A stretch of 35,073 bases of DNA from Candidatus Hydrogenedentota bacterium (lineage in GTDB: Bacteria; Hydrogenedentota; Hydrogenedentia; Hydrogenedentales; CAITNO01): assembly GCA_012730105.1 (NCBI GenBank), contig JAAYBJ010000107.1, positions 1 to 35,073 on the forward strand, given 5' to 3'. Shown here piece after piece: positions 1 through 9,700 of this stretch. The notes beneath the pieces are model-generated. The model was not told where the DNA came from. It did no database searches and saw nothing but the letters and a program-made list of their open reading frames with translations. Each line of letters opens with the position of its first letter. Positions within the stretch are counted from its first letter, which is position 1. Both the position numbers and the translations under genes were made by a program.

Positions 1-702
1 AACTGGTGCGGGAACGCGAAACCGCAGCGCGGCTTAGAGATATGAATGTAACCGCGGCGGGACTGGTCCATGAAACCAAGAACCCGTTGAACCTGATCCG
101 GGGCATGGCGCAGATGATCGGCCGCAGACCGGATACCCCCGGTGACATCCAAAATACCGCCGCCAAAATCACGGAAGAAACCGACCGGGTCACGGGCCGG
201 CTCAATCAGTTTTTGAACTATGCCCGCCCGGTGGGACCGGAACCGAAGCCGATGGATCTTAACGGGCTCGTTCAATCCGTTTTTGACGTTCTGACCTTTG
301 ATTGTGAGGAGAAGAATGTCGTTTTGGAAGTAACCGGCCCGGAAGTATCCGTTTGGGCGGATGAAGGCATGTTGCGCCAAACCTTGTTCAATCTGCTCCT
401 GAACGCCCTGCAGGCGGTTCCCAACGGCGGCCATGTGGCGGTGGCGATAGGGATGATGCCTGACAAAACGGTGCGGCTGGAAGTGCGGGATGACGGCCCG
501 GGGATCGCGAAAGAGAACTGCGAGGAGGTGTTCCGGCCCTACTACACCACCTCCGAAAAAGGAACCGGCCTCGGACTTGCCGTAGTGCGGCAAATCGCCC
601 GCGCTCATCAGTGGACGGTGGACTGCCAGCCCGGCGACCGGGGGGCGGTGTTCCGGGTCAGCGGTATTCGCCTCGCAAAAACGCAGCCGAGGGAGAACAC
701 GA

Positions 703-710
<8 letters not shown>
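1..710 (+). CDS. Sensor histidine kinase, C-terminal part (5' end outside window)
   Basis: The reading frame is open to the left edge, so the true start and any sensor domain lie outside the window; the GTG at 6 is only the first in-frame start-like codon. The visible part is a complete kinase core. The dimerisation/phospho-acceptor helix carries HETKNPLN, with the His as phosphorylation site. The N-box lies around NLLLNALQAVPNGG, the G1 box is DDGPGIA, and the F/G2 boxes are YYTTSEKGTGLGLAVV. This is the HisKA plus HATPase_c arrangement of NtrB/HydH-like kinases. The stop codon overlaps the start of the NtrC-type regulator by 8 bases, which indicates co-translation and a cognate pair. The signal sensed cannot be read from this fragment. 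Confidence 0.93.
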
Positions 711-2067
<1,357 letters not shown>

Positions 2068-2409
2068 CAGGAGTTCGTAGGTTGTTCGCGCTTCCCTATG
2101 CGGGGGATCTCTCACGGCCCGGACGCAGGTACCCCGCCCCGACCGACGTTTCCTCGTTCCCAAGTTGTACTTGGGAACGCACGAGAAGGCAAAGTTGAAC
2201 TTTGCAATTTATCTGATGGCACGCAACGCAACAATAAAGAGGAAGTAAAACTTCAAGAGCAATGACGTTCCCAAGTACAACTTGGGAACGAGAGGAAAAT
2301 CGTTAACACCATACGAACGAGAATAACTCACGCTCTGTTTCTTGTCTCTGTGGAATTTCTATTATACCCGGTGCTAGAATTGGAATCGGGTAAAACAGGA
2401 GAGTTTCAA
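2068..2409. other. Intergenic region containing a REPIN-like element
   Basis: About 340 bases separate the regulator from the antitoxin gene. The middle holds the paired palindromes described separately at 2153-2292. Between them is a small internal palindrome (CAAAGTTGAACTTTG) near 2190-2205. An ORF opens with GTG at 2350, but the antitoxin start at 2410 has the ribosome-binding site, so no gene is called here. No convincing promoter or terminator was identified. Confidence 0.6.
2153..2292. repeat. REPIN-like element: two inverted 25-bp palindromes
   Basis: Positions 2155-2179 and 2266-2290 are each near-perfect palindromes with arms CGTTCCCAAGT and ACTTGGGAACG. Their 3-base loops are TGT and ACA, so one is the exact reverse complement of the other. 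With the outer CT/AG bases the inverted repeat is 27 bp at both ends of a 140-bp unit. Two REP-like hairpins in opposite orientation around a short spacer is the organisation called a REPIN, normally mobilised in trans by a RAYT transposase. No RAYT gene is in the window. It could equally be called a small MITE. Confidence 0.75.
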
Positions 2410-2598
2410 ATGAGCACCGTTAAGAACGATGTCCAGTCGCTTTTGGAAACATTACCGGATGATTGCACCCTGGAAGATATTCAGTATCATCTCTATGTTG
2501 TCGAGAAAGTCCGCAGGGGAATTGAAAGGGCGGAAGCGGAAGGCGAAATGACGCAGCAGGAAGTAGAGAAGCGGCTTGATAAATGGCATACAGACTGA
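2410..2598 (+). CDS. Antitoxin of a ParE/RelE-type toxin-antitoxin pair
   Basis: A 62-residue acidic protein. The ATG at 2410 is chosen because AGGAG lies 8 bases upstream (2398-2402); a longer frame opening with GTG at 2350 has no such site. The sequence (LLETLPDDCTLEDIQYHLYVVEKV, then a Glu-rich helix ending EVEKRLDKW) resembles small addiction-module antitoxins found beside RelE/ParE toxins. It overlaps the toxin gene by 16 bases, the usual coupling in such operons. It should neutralise the toxin by direct binding and probably represses the operon, although no clear DNA-binding fold is recognisable in so short a protein. The neighbour makes the role fairly secure. Confidence 0.8.
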   Translation: MSTVKNDVQSLLETLPDDCTLEDIQYHLYVVEKVRRGIERAEAEGEMTQQEVEKRLDKWHTD

Positions 2599-2891
2599 CT
2601 TGGTCGCCGGAAGCGGTGGAAGATGTGGAATCTATTGCTGTGTATATAGCAAGAGACTCCTCGTTCTATGCACAGTCGGTTGTCAATAAGATACTTGAGG
2701 TGTCAAGAAATATTCAGGAATACCCCTTTATGGGTCGTGTTGTTCCTGAATTCAACTCGGTGGCTATACGAGAGCGGTTAGTCTATAGTTATCGGCTTGT
2801 GTACCAGATTACAGGGCAAAAGATTCTTGTTGTGGCGGTTATTCATGGGAAGCGGCTCCTGCAAAACGTTGAAGAGCGGTTTGAAGAATGA
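2583..2891 (+). CDS. RelE/ParE-family toxin
   Basis: This 102-residue protein matches the compact RelE/ParE fold in length and pattern. It starts YRLTWSPEAVEDVESIAVYIA (first strand and helix pair). The core is RNIQEYPFMGRVVPEF, and the C-terminal strands run RLVYSYRLVYQITGQKILVVAVIHGKR. Members either cut ribosome-bound mRNA (RelE) or poison DNA gyrase (ParE). The paired N-terminal helices and the HGKR-type ending look more like ParE, but the target cannot be fixed from sequence alone. Translation is coupled to the antitoxin by a 16-base overlap. The pair probably acts as a plasmid- or island-type stabilisation module. Confidence 0.88.
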   Translation: MAYRLTWSPEAVEDVESIAVYIARDSSFYAQSVVNKILEVSRNIQEYPFMGRVVPEFNSVAIRERLVYSYRLVYQITGQKILVVAVIHGKRLLQNVEERFEE

Positions 2892-2995
2892 ATGACCGGG
2901 TTGCCACGGGAAAACACGTGGGCTTACTCCTCAACTTCGGCGAAGCGCAAGTAGAGGTTAAACGAAAACTGCACGTTTTACATAAGGCAGAATAG

Positions 2996-3018
2996 ACAGG
3001 ATAGCCTGTTAATCCTGT
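2996..3018. repeat. Small inverted repeat between toxin and FN3-like gene
   Basis: ACAGGAT (2996-3002) and ATCCTGT (3012-3018) form a perfect 7-bp inverted repeat around a 9-base loop, 25 bases upstream of the next gene's GTG. It could be a weak hairpin in the leader transcript. There is no T-run to make it a clear intrinsic terminator. Confidence 0.4.
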
Positions 3019-3043
3019 TACCCTTTCAAGAAAGGTATTCTCC

Positions 3044-3664
3044 GTGCCTTGTTTTCCCAAAAAAGAAGCCGACATCTTCGCCCTGGCCAACCAGATGATT
3101 GCCGGGTACACTGACCACCCCGCCGTCTTTCCCCACGCCGACGTCGCCGCCCTCACCGACGCCCGCATCAACTACACCAATCAAGTCATCGTCGCGGGCT
3201 GCTACAAAGCCGATGTCGCACTCGCCACCGAAGTCAAAGACAAGTCCTTCCGCGCCCTCGTCCGCAACATGAAACAACAACTCAAACGCTCCGAGAGCGA
3301 CACCAAAGACAATCCCCTCCAGCTGAAACACATCGGCTGGACCGAAGAACGCTACGGCGGCCAAACCCGCAAACCCGCCCAACCCCGATCCTTCGAAGCC
3401 ACCCCACGCGGCCCCGGCGTCGTCGAACTCGAATGGAAAGCCCCCGCCCCCGGAAAAGGCGGACCCGTGCGCTCTTACGTCGTGCTCCGTCGGCAGCAAC
3501 TACCCGGACAAAAATTCACCCACTGGTCCCAAGAAGGCATGGCCCTAACCCCCGAAATCACCCTCACAAACCAGCCTCGCTATATCCAACTAGAATACCG
3601 TATAATCGCTATAAACGCAACAGGAACAAGCGTTCCGAGTAATGCCGTCGCGGTGGTGCTGTGA
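3044..3664 (+). CDS. Fibronectin type III-like domain protein, function unknown
   Basis: A 206-residue protein without signal peptide or membrane segment, starting at GTG 3044 with AAAGG about 8 bases upstream. Residues 1-100 are helical (ADIFALANQMIAG, a long Lys/Arg/Gln-rich stretch). The C-terminal 95 residues read as one FN3-like beta sandwich: PRSFEATPRGPGVVELEWKAP, then VRSYVVLRR, and finally EYRIIAINATGTSVPSNAVAVVL, which is the typical last FN3 strand. The gene has many C-runs and is more GC-rich than the orphan genes after it. Single-FN3 proteins of this shape recur in environmental bacterial genomes without known function. It shows no clear operon relation to the toxin-antitoxin pair 150 bases upstream. 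Confidence 0.7.
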   Translation: MPCFPKKEADIFALANQMIAGYTDHPAVFPHADVAALTDARINYTNQVIVAGCYKADVALATEVKDKSFRALVRNMKQQLKRSESDTKDNPLQLKHIGWTEERYGGQTRKPAQPRSFEATPRGPGVVELEWKAPAPGKGGPVRSYVVLRRQQLPGQKFTHWSQEGMALTPEITLTNQPRYIQLEYRIIAINATGTSVPSNAVAVVL

Positions 3665-3716
3665 ACAATTGAACATATTTATTTTGGATATCCGAAAAAC
3701 AAAGGGGAGTTAGGCT

Positions 3717-4154
3717 ATGTTCTGGTCAATAAAGAAATCAAGAGCACTACGAAGAGTATCAACAAAACTGGCTGGAAAACCTGATATGGGACTTTCCTTC
3801 ATGAATGCGCTGAATGAGGGTGGTTTTGATGCTATAGATAAACTCTTAAAACAGCAGGATATTTATAGGAGAGAACTGTATGAGATTGTACATAAGGACC
3901 CCAATACACAAAAAGTCCTTCAAGGATACAACATTTCTGATAAGGAACTCGATGATCTTTATAGTTCCCTTATAAGAGAAGGTGCAGGAGTTTATCGCAA
4001 AGGACATTGGGTTGCTGCATCGACGCTTGTATTCGCTTTTACTTTTGAATACGCAATCACACAAAAGAGAAATGGTGATGATTGTTTCAGCCGTGCATGT
4101 AAACGATTGATAGAATATTTTGATAGAAATGAAACGGGACCTTTACATAACTAG
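3717..4154 (+). CDS. Hypothetical protein, AT-rich orphan
   Basis: A 145-residue protein of no recognised family. The ATG at 3717 has a good site (AGGGGAG) about 8 bases upstream. The chain is soluble and mostly helical: a basic start (WSIKKSRALRRVSTKL), a central DAIDKLLKQQDIYRRELYEIV segment, then KGHWVAASTLVFAFTFEYAITQKRNGDDCFSRACKRLIEYF. The last part could be a helical-repeat or HEPN-like bundle, but no catalytic motif stands out. Its base composition is lower in GC than the regulator genes upstream, and two further AT-rich orphans follow on the same strand, so it probably belongs to an acquired patch. Confidence 0.65.
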   Translation: MFWSIKKSRALRRVSTKLAGKPDMGLSFMNALNEGGFDAIDKLLKQQDIYRRELYEIVHKDPNTQKVLQGYNISDKELDDLYSSLIREGAGVYRKGHWVAASTLVFAFTFEYAITQKRNGDDCFSRACKRLIEYFDRNETGPLHN

Positions 4155-4252
4155 ATTATGTAAAGACTCGGGGCAACAATTTTATTTTTATGATGGTTAA
4201 AACCCTTGATATCTCGAGATCCTAAGAACTTTGTAATTAAACAGGGAAGACG

Positions 4253-5158
4253 ATGAACACAATACGATCTATTCTGATAATGTTTCTGGCCTGCTCTTTC
4301 GGTCTTATGGTGATAGCTATTGTGATGGTTATCATGGGCTTGGCGGGGGCGCCTGGCGCATTGATATTTGAGGCAGGAAAGAAAACTAAAAATGTTCTTC
4401 TTTCTGTTTTGGGCTTTGTGCTTTCAGCACTCGGACAATCATATGTCGTTGGTGCGTATGCAGTGTTCGTTGTTAGCCTTCTAAGATGGTTCTCAGAAGC
4501 GAGACCAAACATACCAACGTGGCCTCTTTGGATCGCCGCTTTCTTTCATAGCTTAGCTGCTCCTGAATATGCTAAACGGGAGAGGGCAAAAGAACCTACT
4601 GCGCAACATTATTCTCTTGGCATTGTTGTGTTACTGTCTATCGTGTTCTTTTTTATCATGGTGTTTGCGCCGAATACGCTCAACCCTATTTATGGGTGGG
4701 TTCCTTTTTACCAATCCACGATCCATCCTAATACTACTTCAAATATGACTAAGAATGGCTCAGATGATCTGTATTCTTACTCGCTCACACAAAGTCAAAG
4801 AGAATCAGTGGATGGTTTTTTCACAGCATATCAATACCTTCAAGATATGCATGTACTAATTCAAGCGATGTCAAATTCACAGGATCCCGTAGAGGATTTG
4901 AAGGGCTTGGAAGCATTGATTGAAAAATCTCTTGATCGTTTGGCTGAATGTGAAGTCTTGGTACTGAATGATATCCAACCTGGCTGGGGAGATGTTGTTA
5001 GAGATAAATTTATGCCTGCCTTGACAAAGATGAAGTCTGGCATACAAAACAATGGCAATAAAGTGGATTTTGCTAAGGCAGATGCCCTATTAGCCTCATT
5101 TGATTCTTGGTTACAGGCGAATTGGAATGAGATTGGACAAAAAGTTGGAGAAAAATAA
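4253..5158 (+). CDS. Membrane protein of unknown function
   Basis: A 301-residue protein with ATG at 4253 preceded by AGGGA. The N-terminal half is strongly hydrophobic. Helices are visible at about residues 7-32 (ILIMFLACSFGLMVIAIVMVIMG), 48-80 (VLLSVLGFVLSALGQSYVVGAYAVFVVSLL), 90-105 and 122-140 (LGIVVLLSIVFFFIMVF). The C-terminal 150 residues are soluble and helical, without cysteine-rich or catalytic signatures, and include DPVEDLKGLEALIEKSLDRLAECE. No family was recognised. The topology of several helices followed by one soluble domain could suit a sensor or effector, but this is inference. It sits between two other orphan genes on the same strand, with spacers of about 100 and 190 bases. 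Confidence 0.7.
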   Translation: MNTIRSILIMFLACSFGLMVIAIVMVIMGLAGAPGALIFEAGKKTKNVLLSVLGFVLSALGQSYVVGAYAVFVVSLLRWFSEARPNIPTWPLWIAAFFHSLAAPEYAKRERAKEPTAQHYSLGIVVLLSIVFFFIMVFAPNTLNPIYGWVPFYQSTIHPNTTSNMTKNGSDDLYSYSLTQSQRESVDGFFTAYQYLQDMHVLIQAMSNSQDPVEDLKGLEALIEKSLDRLAECEVLVLNDIQPGWGDVVRDKFMPALTKMKSGIQNNGNKVDFAKADALLASFDSWLQANWNEIGQKVGEK

Positions 5159-5345
5159 AACTGTGCAACGGGCGGTCATGCTTTTTTCATCAAGACAAAT
5201 TCCATCGCATATAGAACTTTATATACAACAAGCAATTGTTTATGAATAGACAGGCGACCAATAACAGTCGCCGTTTAGCTTAGTAAGTATTTCAAGAATA
5301 GAATGTAAACAAACCTATTTAAATCAGGCCTTTAGGTGATGGACC

Positions 5346-6143
5346 ATGAGCGACGAAGACACTACAACTATCTATACAATAAACCGCACTCTGTTTGAGA
5401 GGGTTTCCAGTTGTGCGTGTACGTTGTCAGCCAACACATCAGGGCGCATGGTAGATAGCAGAAGGAAACAGATAGCATCGGTTATCTTTGGAAAGATTGC
5501 CCTTCATGCTTATACGATGCTCCAAATAGCACCTTCAAATTCACACGACGTTCATGGTTATCCCTTTGCGTTTCCAGATTATGCCTCTGTATTTGTATTG
5601 GCGCGGGCTGTCATGGAAGGCTATTGCACGCTGTATTACACGGCCATAGATGATATCAGCGAAGATGAGCGGAACTTCCGTATCCTGCTTGGTGATTATC
5701 ACGCAAAGAAAAAGCGTGTTGATTTGCTTAAAGCACTTGGACGCACTCCTGCCGAACTTCCAGAATTAGAGGCGGATGCTGACGCGCTAAGAACTGCTTT
5801 GCAGCAAACTGACACAACTGGAATCTGGGATGGAAAGAAACTGTTTCTTCTTTCAAATACGGATATTTGTGCAAAAGCGGGTATTGCACAAAGAAACTAC
5901 AAGCCCCTCTATGACTACCTTTCAAGTTATACGCACGGGTATCCTATATCGATTGAACAGATTTTGGACATATCGAGTATTAACCATGTCCTTAACCTAT
6001 TGATTCCCTTTTTGGATGTCTGTTCCGGATACGTGTGTTTTGCCATCCGAGATTTCATTAGACTATTTCCTGATCAGAATGTATTTGTTGATACGATTAT
6101 CCAACGGACGATTATCAGATTTGAAGAGAATTTTCGGTCCTGA
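5346..6143 (+). CDS. DUF5677-like / HEPN-like helical protein
   Basis: A 265-residue protein with ATG at 5346 and only a weak upstream site (GGTGA). Two blocks resemble the DUF5677 group of all-helical proteins. One is DYASVFVLARAVMEGYCTLYY around residues 78-98. The other is YKPLYDYLSSYTHGYP around 187-202, where a conserved Ser/His pair sits in a helix. Those proteins are found scattered in mobile regions and their activity is not settled; some all-helical relatives are HEPN RNases, but the RxxxxH signature of that group is not evident here. The coding sequence is moderately AT-rich, like its two upstream neighbours. It ends 86 bases before the convergent HzsA-like gene. Confidence 0.6.
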   Translation: MSDEDTTTIYTINRTLFERVSSCACTLSANTSGRMVDSRRKQIASVIFGKIALHAYTMLQIAPSNSHDVHGYPFAFPDYASVFVLARAVMEGYCTLYYTAIDDISEDERNFRILLGDYHAKKKRVDLLKALGRTPAELPELEADADALRTALQQTDTTGIWDGKKLFLLSNTDICAKAGIAQRNYKPLYDYLSSYTHGYPISIEQILDISSINHVLNLLIPFLDVCSGYVCFAIRDFIRLFPDQNVFVDTIIQRTIIRFEENFRS

Positions 6144-6229
6144 TTTAAAAAGTGTATAGGTTGGGGTTGCTGGGTAATCCCGTGCTCCATGCCGCTGGCT
6201 GGGATGCTACTTCGTTCCTTGGTTCACCC

Positions 6230-9200
6230 CTATTGCAGTGCCGGCATGGGCAGGCGCTCTCCCCGCAACAGCCTTTCCTGTTCTTCAGGCAGATAGGCGC
6301 CGTAGAAAATCGCGTTACAGTCGATCCATTGGGCAAGTCGCCTGAATTCCTCCGCGTCCAGGGACACTTCCTCGTGGCCGTCACGGAGTAATGCGATTAA
6401 CCTGCTGCCGCGGGCGCCATAGAGGCCGCCCGGCGGGGTGACCTGCACCTGGTTGCGCATGCCGAAGCGGGGCACCAGTGCGGCCGCCGCCGTTTCAGGA
6501 TTCGTGTTCGCACCCGCGAAATCCTTGTCGCCGCATAGGGCCCAGTAGGAGGTGGTGTACCCGTTGAGCGGCCCGCCAGTCAGGTCCAGGTTCCCTTGGG
6601 GTTCTGGGCCGCCGTGACACCGGACGCAATGCTCGTCCAGAATAGGCTGCACCATCCGGACATAGGAAAAGGGTTCGTTTTCATAGTCCTTCGGGAGGAG
6701 CCGGGACGGAGGCCGCCGCGCGGCGAGGGGCACCCCGGCCAAAGGCGCGTCCCTGCGGTTTTCATGGCAGCCGACACAGGAAATCTTCTCGCCGGGCTGC
6801 AGGTAGGTCAGGGAACGCATGGTCTGGTAGGCCATGCCGTTCTCATCCAGCAGTTGGAAGAGAAGGGGTTTTCGTGCGGGCACCGTAACATGAACGGAGC
6901 CGTCGGGCTCCACGGGCGCCGATCCCAGTACGGCCCTTGCGTTCTCCTCCAGGGCGAGGCCGATGGGGGGCGTTCCCCCCACCGGGGTCGTTTTCGGAAA
7001 GATTTGGATTACCCGGATTTCTTTGATAAGACCCTGGGCGGCAGCGTCCAATCCCTCATACACATTGGCAACCAGGATTTCGCCCTGATCGTCCGCGTCC
7101 AGCGGCAGGGTACTGGGCAGGACCGGGGGAATGGGACGCGGCACGAGCGGGCAGGCGTTGGTGCTGCCGATGACGGGGTCGCGGTAGAGCAGTTCGCGGT
7201 TGCCGAAGGCATCGATAAGGTAAATGCCCAGCGCGTGGGGAAGATTGGCGCCGGGTTCCCACACCAGGGGCCACGGGCTGTAACTCGCCAGGAAATACTT
7301 CTCGGACAAGGGCCACGGTGCATCGTAATATTCCCGGATGTCCATGGACTCGGCTTCCGGAAAGGGAATGCCGGGCGTAATGCGTGTCAAAGCGTCCAGG
7401 CTGTTATTGTCCACATCCGGGTTGACCACGACAAGGGGACCGCCGGTAATGGAGTGGTGGGCGGACGCCGTGAATACGATTTTGGAACTTTCGGGAATGG
7501 GCTGGATTTGGAAGGTGCAATGGGGCTTATCCACGGCATTGCCCCAGATCGCCGCGGGATTGGTGCCGTCGGGACGGGTCGCCCAGAGATTCTGATGGGT
7601 GACGGCGTCCCGGTCGATATAGTCCCAGCGGCTGTACAGGATCAAACCCGTGTTCGAGACTGTCGGGAACCATTCATTGGTGTCGTGGAAGGAAAGAGGG
7701 CGAAGGTTGCCGCCATCCGCGTCCATGCGGTGCAGCGCATAGACATGCCAGCGCGGGCTGAATTGGGCGCCGAAACAGCGTGCATAGCCTTTCCTCCGCG
7801 TGGAGGAGAAGACAATACCGCCGTCCGGAAGGTATGCCGGCATCAGGTCATCATAGGGGCCCTGCGTAATCTGCCGGAGGCCCGTGCCGTCCACCCCGGC
7901 CTCATAGATATGATAAAAGCCCTCATCGGTCTCATTGTTCAGTTGCAGCGGGTCGTATGCCTTGCCTGCGTCCTGTACGAAGGAAAAGAGAATACGCTTG
8001 CCGTCATAGGACAGGCGGGGCTCGAGTACGGAACCTTTTTCCAGCGCGCCTTCAAAAATGTCCCGGGCCGCGAAAGAGTATCCCGGCCGGTCAAGGCGGA
8101 AGAGGCCGCCCCCGGGCCGGGCGCGCCAGCCGAAGTATTGCATGACCAGATGGCTGTACGAAGTCGGCACGCGCTTGCAGAACATCAGCGGGCCAAAGCG
8201 CATTAAGGGATTGTCCAGTGCGATTTTTCTACGCAGCCCGTGGGCGCGCAGATAACGCACGCACGGCGCTTCAGCGCTACCTACCGGGGGGGCGTATCGG
8301 ACGTCCAGGTCCGCGGCGAGTTCTGCCGCCTTCTTCTCCACAGCGAGGGCCGCCGCTTCATAGCCCTGGGGTGTGGCCTCGAGACGGTCCTGCAGGTGCC
8401 AGTCCCACTGAACACAGGCCCACAGATCGATCTCCGGAGCGGCCTGCGGTTCGATGTTTCCCAGAACCGCAGTGAAGGCCTGCTGCACGTGATCGCGGAA
8501 AGGTCCGAGGTCCGCATGGATTGTGGTTGACTGGCGAAGGGCTTCGAGCCGCGCCGCGCCGTTCATCCAGGTGCCCGAGTAGGCGCCGGCGGCCACGATC
8601 GGGAGAACCTCTCCGGCCGTGTTGCGGATCCGCAGTGAAAGCGTTCCCGCTTCCGAAAGGGACGCCGCGATTTGCCAGGCGCAGGCGTTGAGTACGGCGC
8701 CCGCAATGCCGGAAGCATCTTTATCATCGGTCAGGATGAACAGGGGCAGGCTGGTTTCATGGTCCAGCAGGATTTCTTTGCCCGGCGAAAGCAGATACTC
8801 ATGAAAACAAAAATGACGGTCGAAACTGTAGAAATGCGGCAGGCCGGCAACCTCCTCCAGTTCCATCTCGTAGGACCAGCCGTCCTTCGGTTGCGCCGCA
8901 AAACCGTCGGATGCGCGTAACGCCGTACCATCGTCATAGACAATGATCGGGTCCCAGCGAGTGGTATCGCAGGCAATGGCGTTGCGCCTGTGAACGACAA
9001 AGCGAATGCGATCACCCGCGTGTGCCTCAAGGGGCAACGAGGGTTCCAGCCCTTCGGCATCATTCGCTTCAAGTTCCTGCTGCCAGATAGTTTCGGCGTT
9101 GTGACGGACGCTCACGCGCACGCCGTCGCCGCCGTTCGTGTCGGCCTTGCAGACCCGCCCCGACACGACGACCTTCCCGTCACGGGGAACCGTAAAGAGC

Positions 9201-9700
9201 CGGACGCTTGATGTCTTTTCGCCGGAATGTTGCCAGTCCCTTCCCACACGGGTCCAATCCGGGCCCGTCCAATAGGTGGACGCATACCAGGTATCCTCCG
9301 AATAGGTCAACGGTTTGAAGTGTGATCCATCGCGTAAGCCGCCGAACAGGAAAGTCCAATCAACAACATTTACTTGTGAAATTTCAGGTAGGGCGGTTTC
9401 TATCTGTGTCTCCAGCAGATACATCTCCGCATCAGGAAGCCACAACCGCTTCTGCCTGAGGGTGCCATCCATTTCCCCGCCCCGGACGATGGTCTCATGG
9501 ATGGTTGTTTCCTCGACCTGCAGGTTCTCCCGGGCCGCGACAAAAGACAGCGGCGCCCCGCGTTCCGTTTGCGCCATCCATACCGCCCCTGTGGCGGACG
9601 CCATTTCTCTGAGGATGTCCGGGGCAATAGATTCCGCTGCGACCGTCAGTCGTGCACACAGTATCGCAACCAGGAGCCCCAGGCATAGTCGCTTGTTCAT
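6230..9700 (-). CDS. Secreted HzsA-like protein with two c-type haem motifs
   Basis: A 1156-residue exported protein. The ATG at 9700 has GGAGAAAGG upstream and opens a signal peptide (MNKRLCLGLLVAILCARLTVA, then AES). Residues of roughly 25-450 are beta-rich domains that look carbohydrate- or ligand-binding. About 555-800 is a beta-propeller of WD40/PD40 type (SYDGKRILFSF, DGTGLRQIT, MPAYLPDGGIVFSSTRR, MDADGGNLRPLSF). The C-terminal part follows the alpha subunit of hydrazine synthase, with CVGCH at 975-979 and CVRCH at 1025-1029, each able to bind one c-type haem. Proteins of this build occur widely in bacteria that do not make hydrazine, so the name marks homology, not anammox. No beta/gamma hydrazine synthase gene is nearby. 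Its role is probably periplasmic electron transfer or oxidation. Confidence 0.8.
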   Translation of the reverse strand: MNKRLCLGLLVAILCARLTVAAESIAPDILREMASATGAVWMAQTERGAPLSFVAARENLQVEETTIHETIVRGGEMDGTLRQKRLWLPDAEMYLLETQIETALPEISQVNVVDWTFLFGGLRDGSHFKPLTYSEDTWYASTYWTGPDWTRVGRDWQHSGEKTSSVRLFTVPRDGKVVVSGRVCKADTNGGDGVRVSVRHNAETIWQQELEANDAEGLEPSLPLEAHAGDRIRFVVHRRNAIACDTTRWDPIIVYDDGTALRASDGFAAQPKDGWSYEMELEEVAGLPHFYSFDRHFCFHEYLLSPGKEILLDHETSLPLFILTDDKDASGIAGAVLNACAWQIAASLSEAGTLSLRIRNTAGEVLPIVAAGAYSGTWMNGAARLEALRQSTTIHADLGPFRDHVQQAFTAVLGNIEPQAAPEIDLWACVQWDWHLQDRLEATPQGYEAAALAVEKKAAELAADLDVRYAPPVGSAEAPCVRYLRAHGLRRKIALDNPLMRFGPLMFCKRVPTSYSHLVMQYFGWRARPGGGLFRLDRPGYSFAARDIFEGALEKGSVLEPRLSYDGKRILFSFVQDAGKAYDPLQLNNETDEGFYHIYEAGVDGTGLRQITQGPYDDLMPAYLPDGGIVFSSTRRKGYARCFGAQFSPRWHVYALHRMDADGGNLRPLSFHDTNEWFPTVSNTGLILYSRWDYIDRDAVTHQNLWATRPDGTNPAAIWGNAVDKPHCTFQIQPIPESSKIVFTASAHHSITGGPLVVVNPDVDNNSLDALTRITPGIPFPEAESMDIREYYDAPWPLSEKYFLASYSPWPLVWEPGANLPHALGIYLIDAFGNRELLYRDPVIGSTNACPLVPRPIPPVLPSTLPLDADDQGEILVANVYEGLDAAAQGLIKEIRVIQIFPKTTPVGGTPPIGLALEENARAVLGSAPVEPDGSVHVTVPARKPLLFQLLDENGMAYQTMRSLTYLQPGEKISCVGCHENRRDAPLAGVPLAARRPPSRLLPKDYENEPFSYVRMVQPILDEHCVRCHGGPEPQGNLDLTGGPLNGYTTSYWALCGDKDFAGANTNPETAAAALVPRFGMRNQVQVTPPGGLYGARGSRLIALLRDGHEEVSLDAEEFRRLAQWIDCNAIFYGAYLPEEQERLLRGERLPMPALQ

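Noticed and set aside
2892-2920. CCACG/CGTGG hairpin after the toxin gene as a terminator
   Set aside because: The stem is only 5 bp with an 8-base loop and no T-run follows, so it is not supported as an intrinsic terminator.
6144-6229. Short GC-rich stretch between convergent genes containing GGTTCACCCC, resembling a tRNA T-arm
   Set aside because: No matching acceptor stem, D-arm or anticodon arm could be formed around it.
6596-8206. 536-residue ORF on the plus strand
   Set aside because: It lies fully opposite the HzsA-like gene, which has a signal peptide, propeller and haem motifs; the ORF has no domain pattern.
6230-9700. Anammox-type hydrazine synthesis
   Set aside because: Only an HzsA-like chain is present; beta and gamma subunits and hydrazine dehydrogenase are absent, and such chains are widespread in other bacteria.
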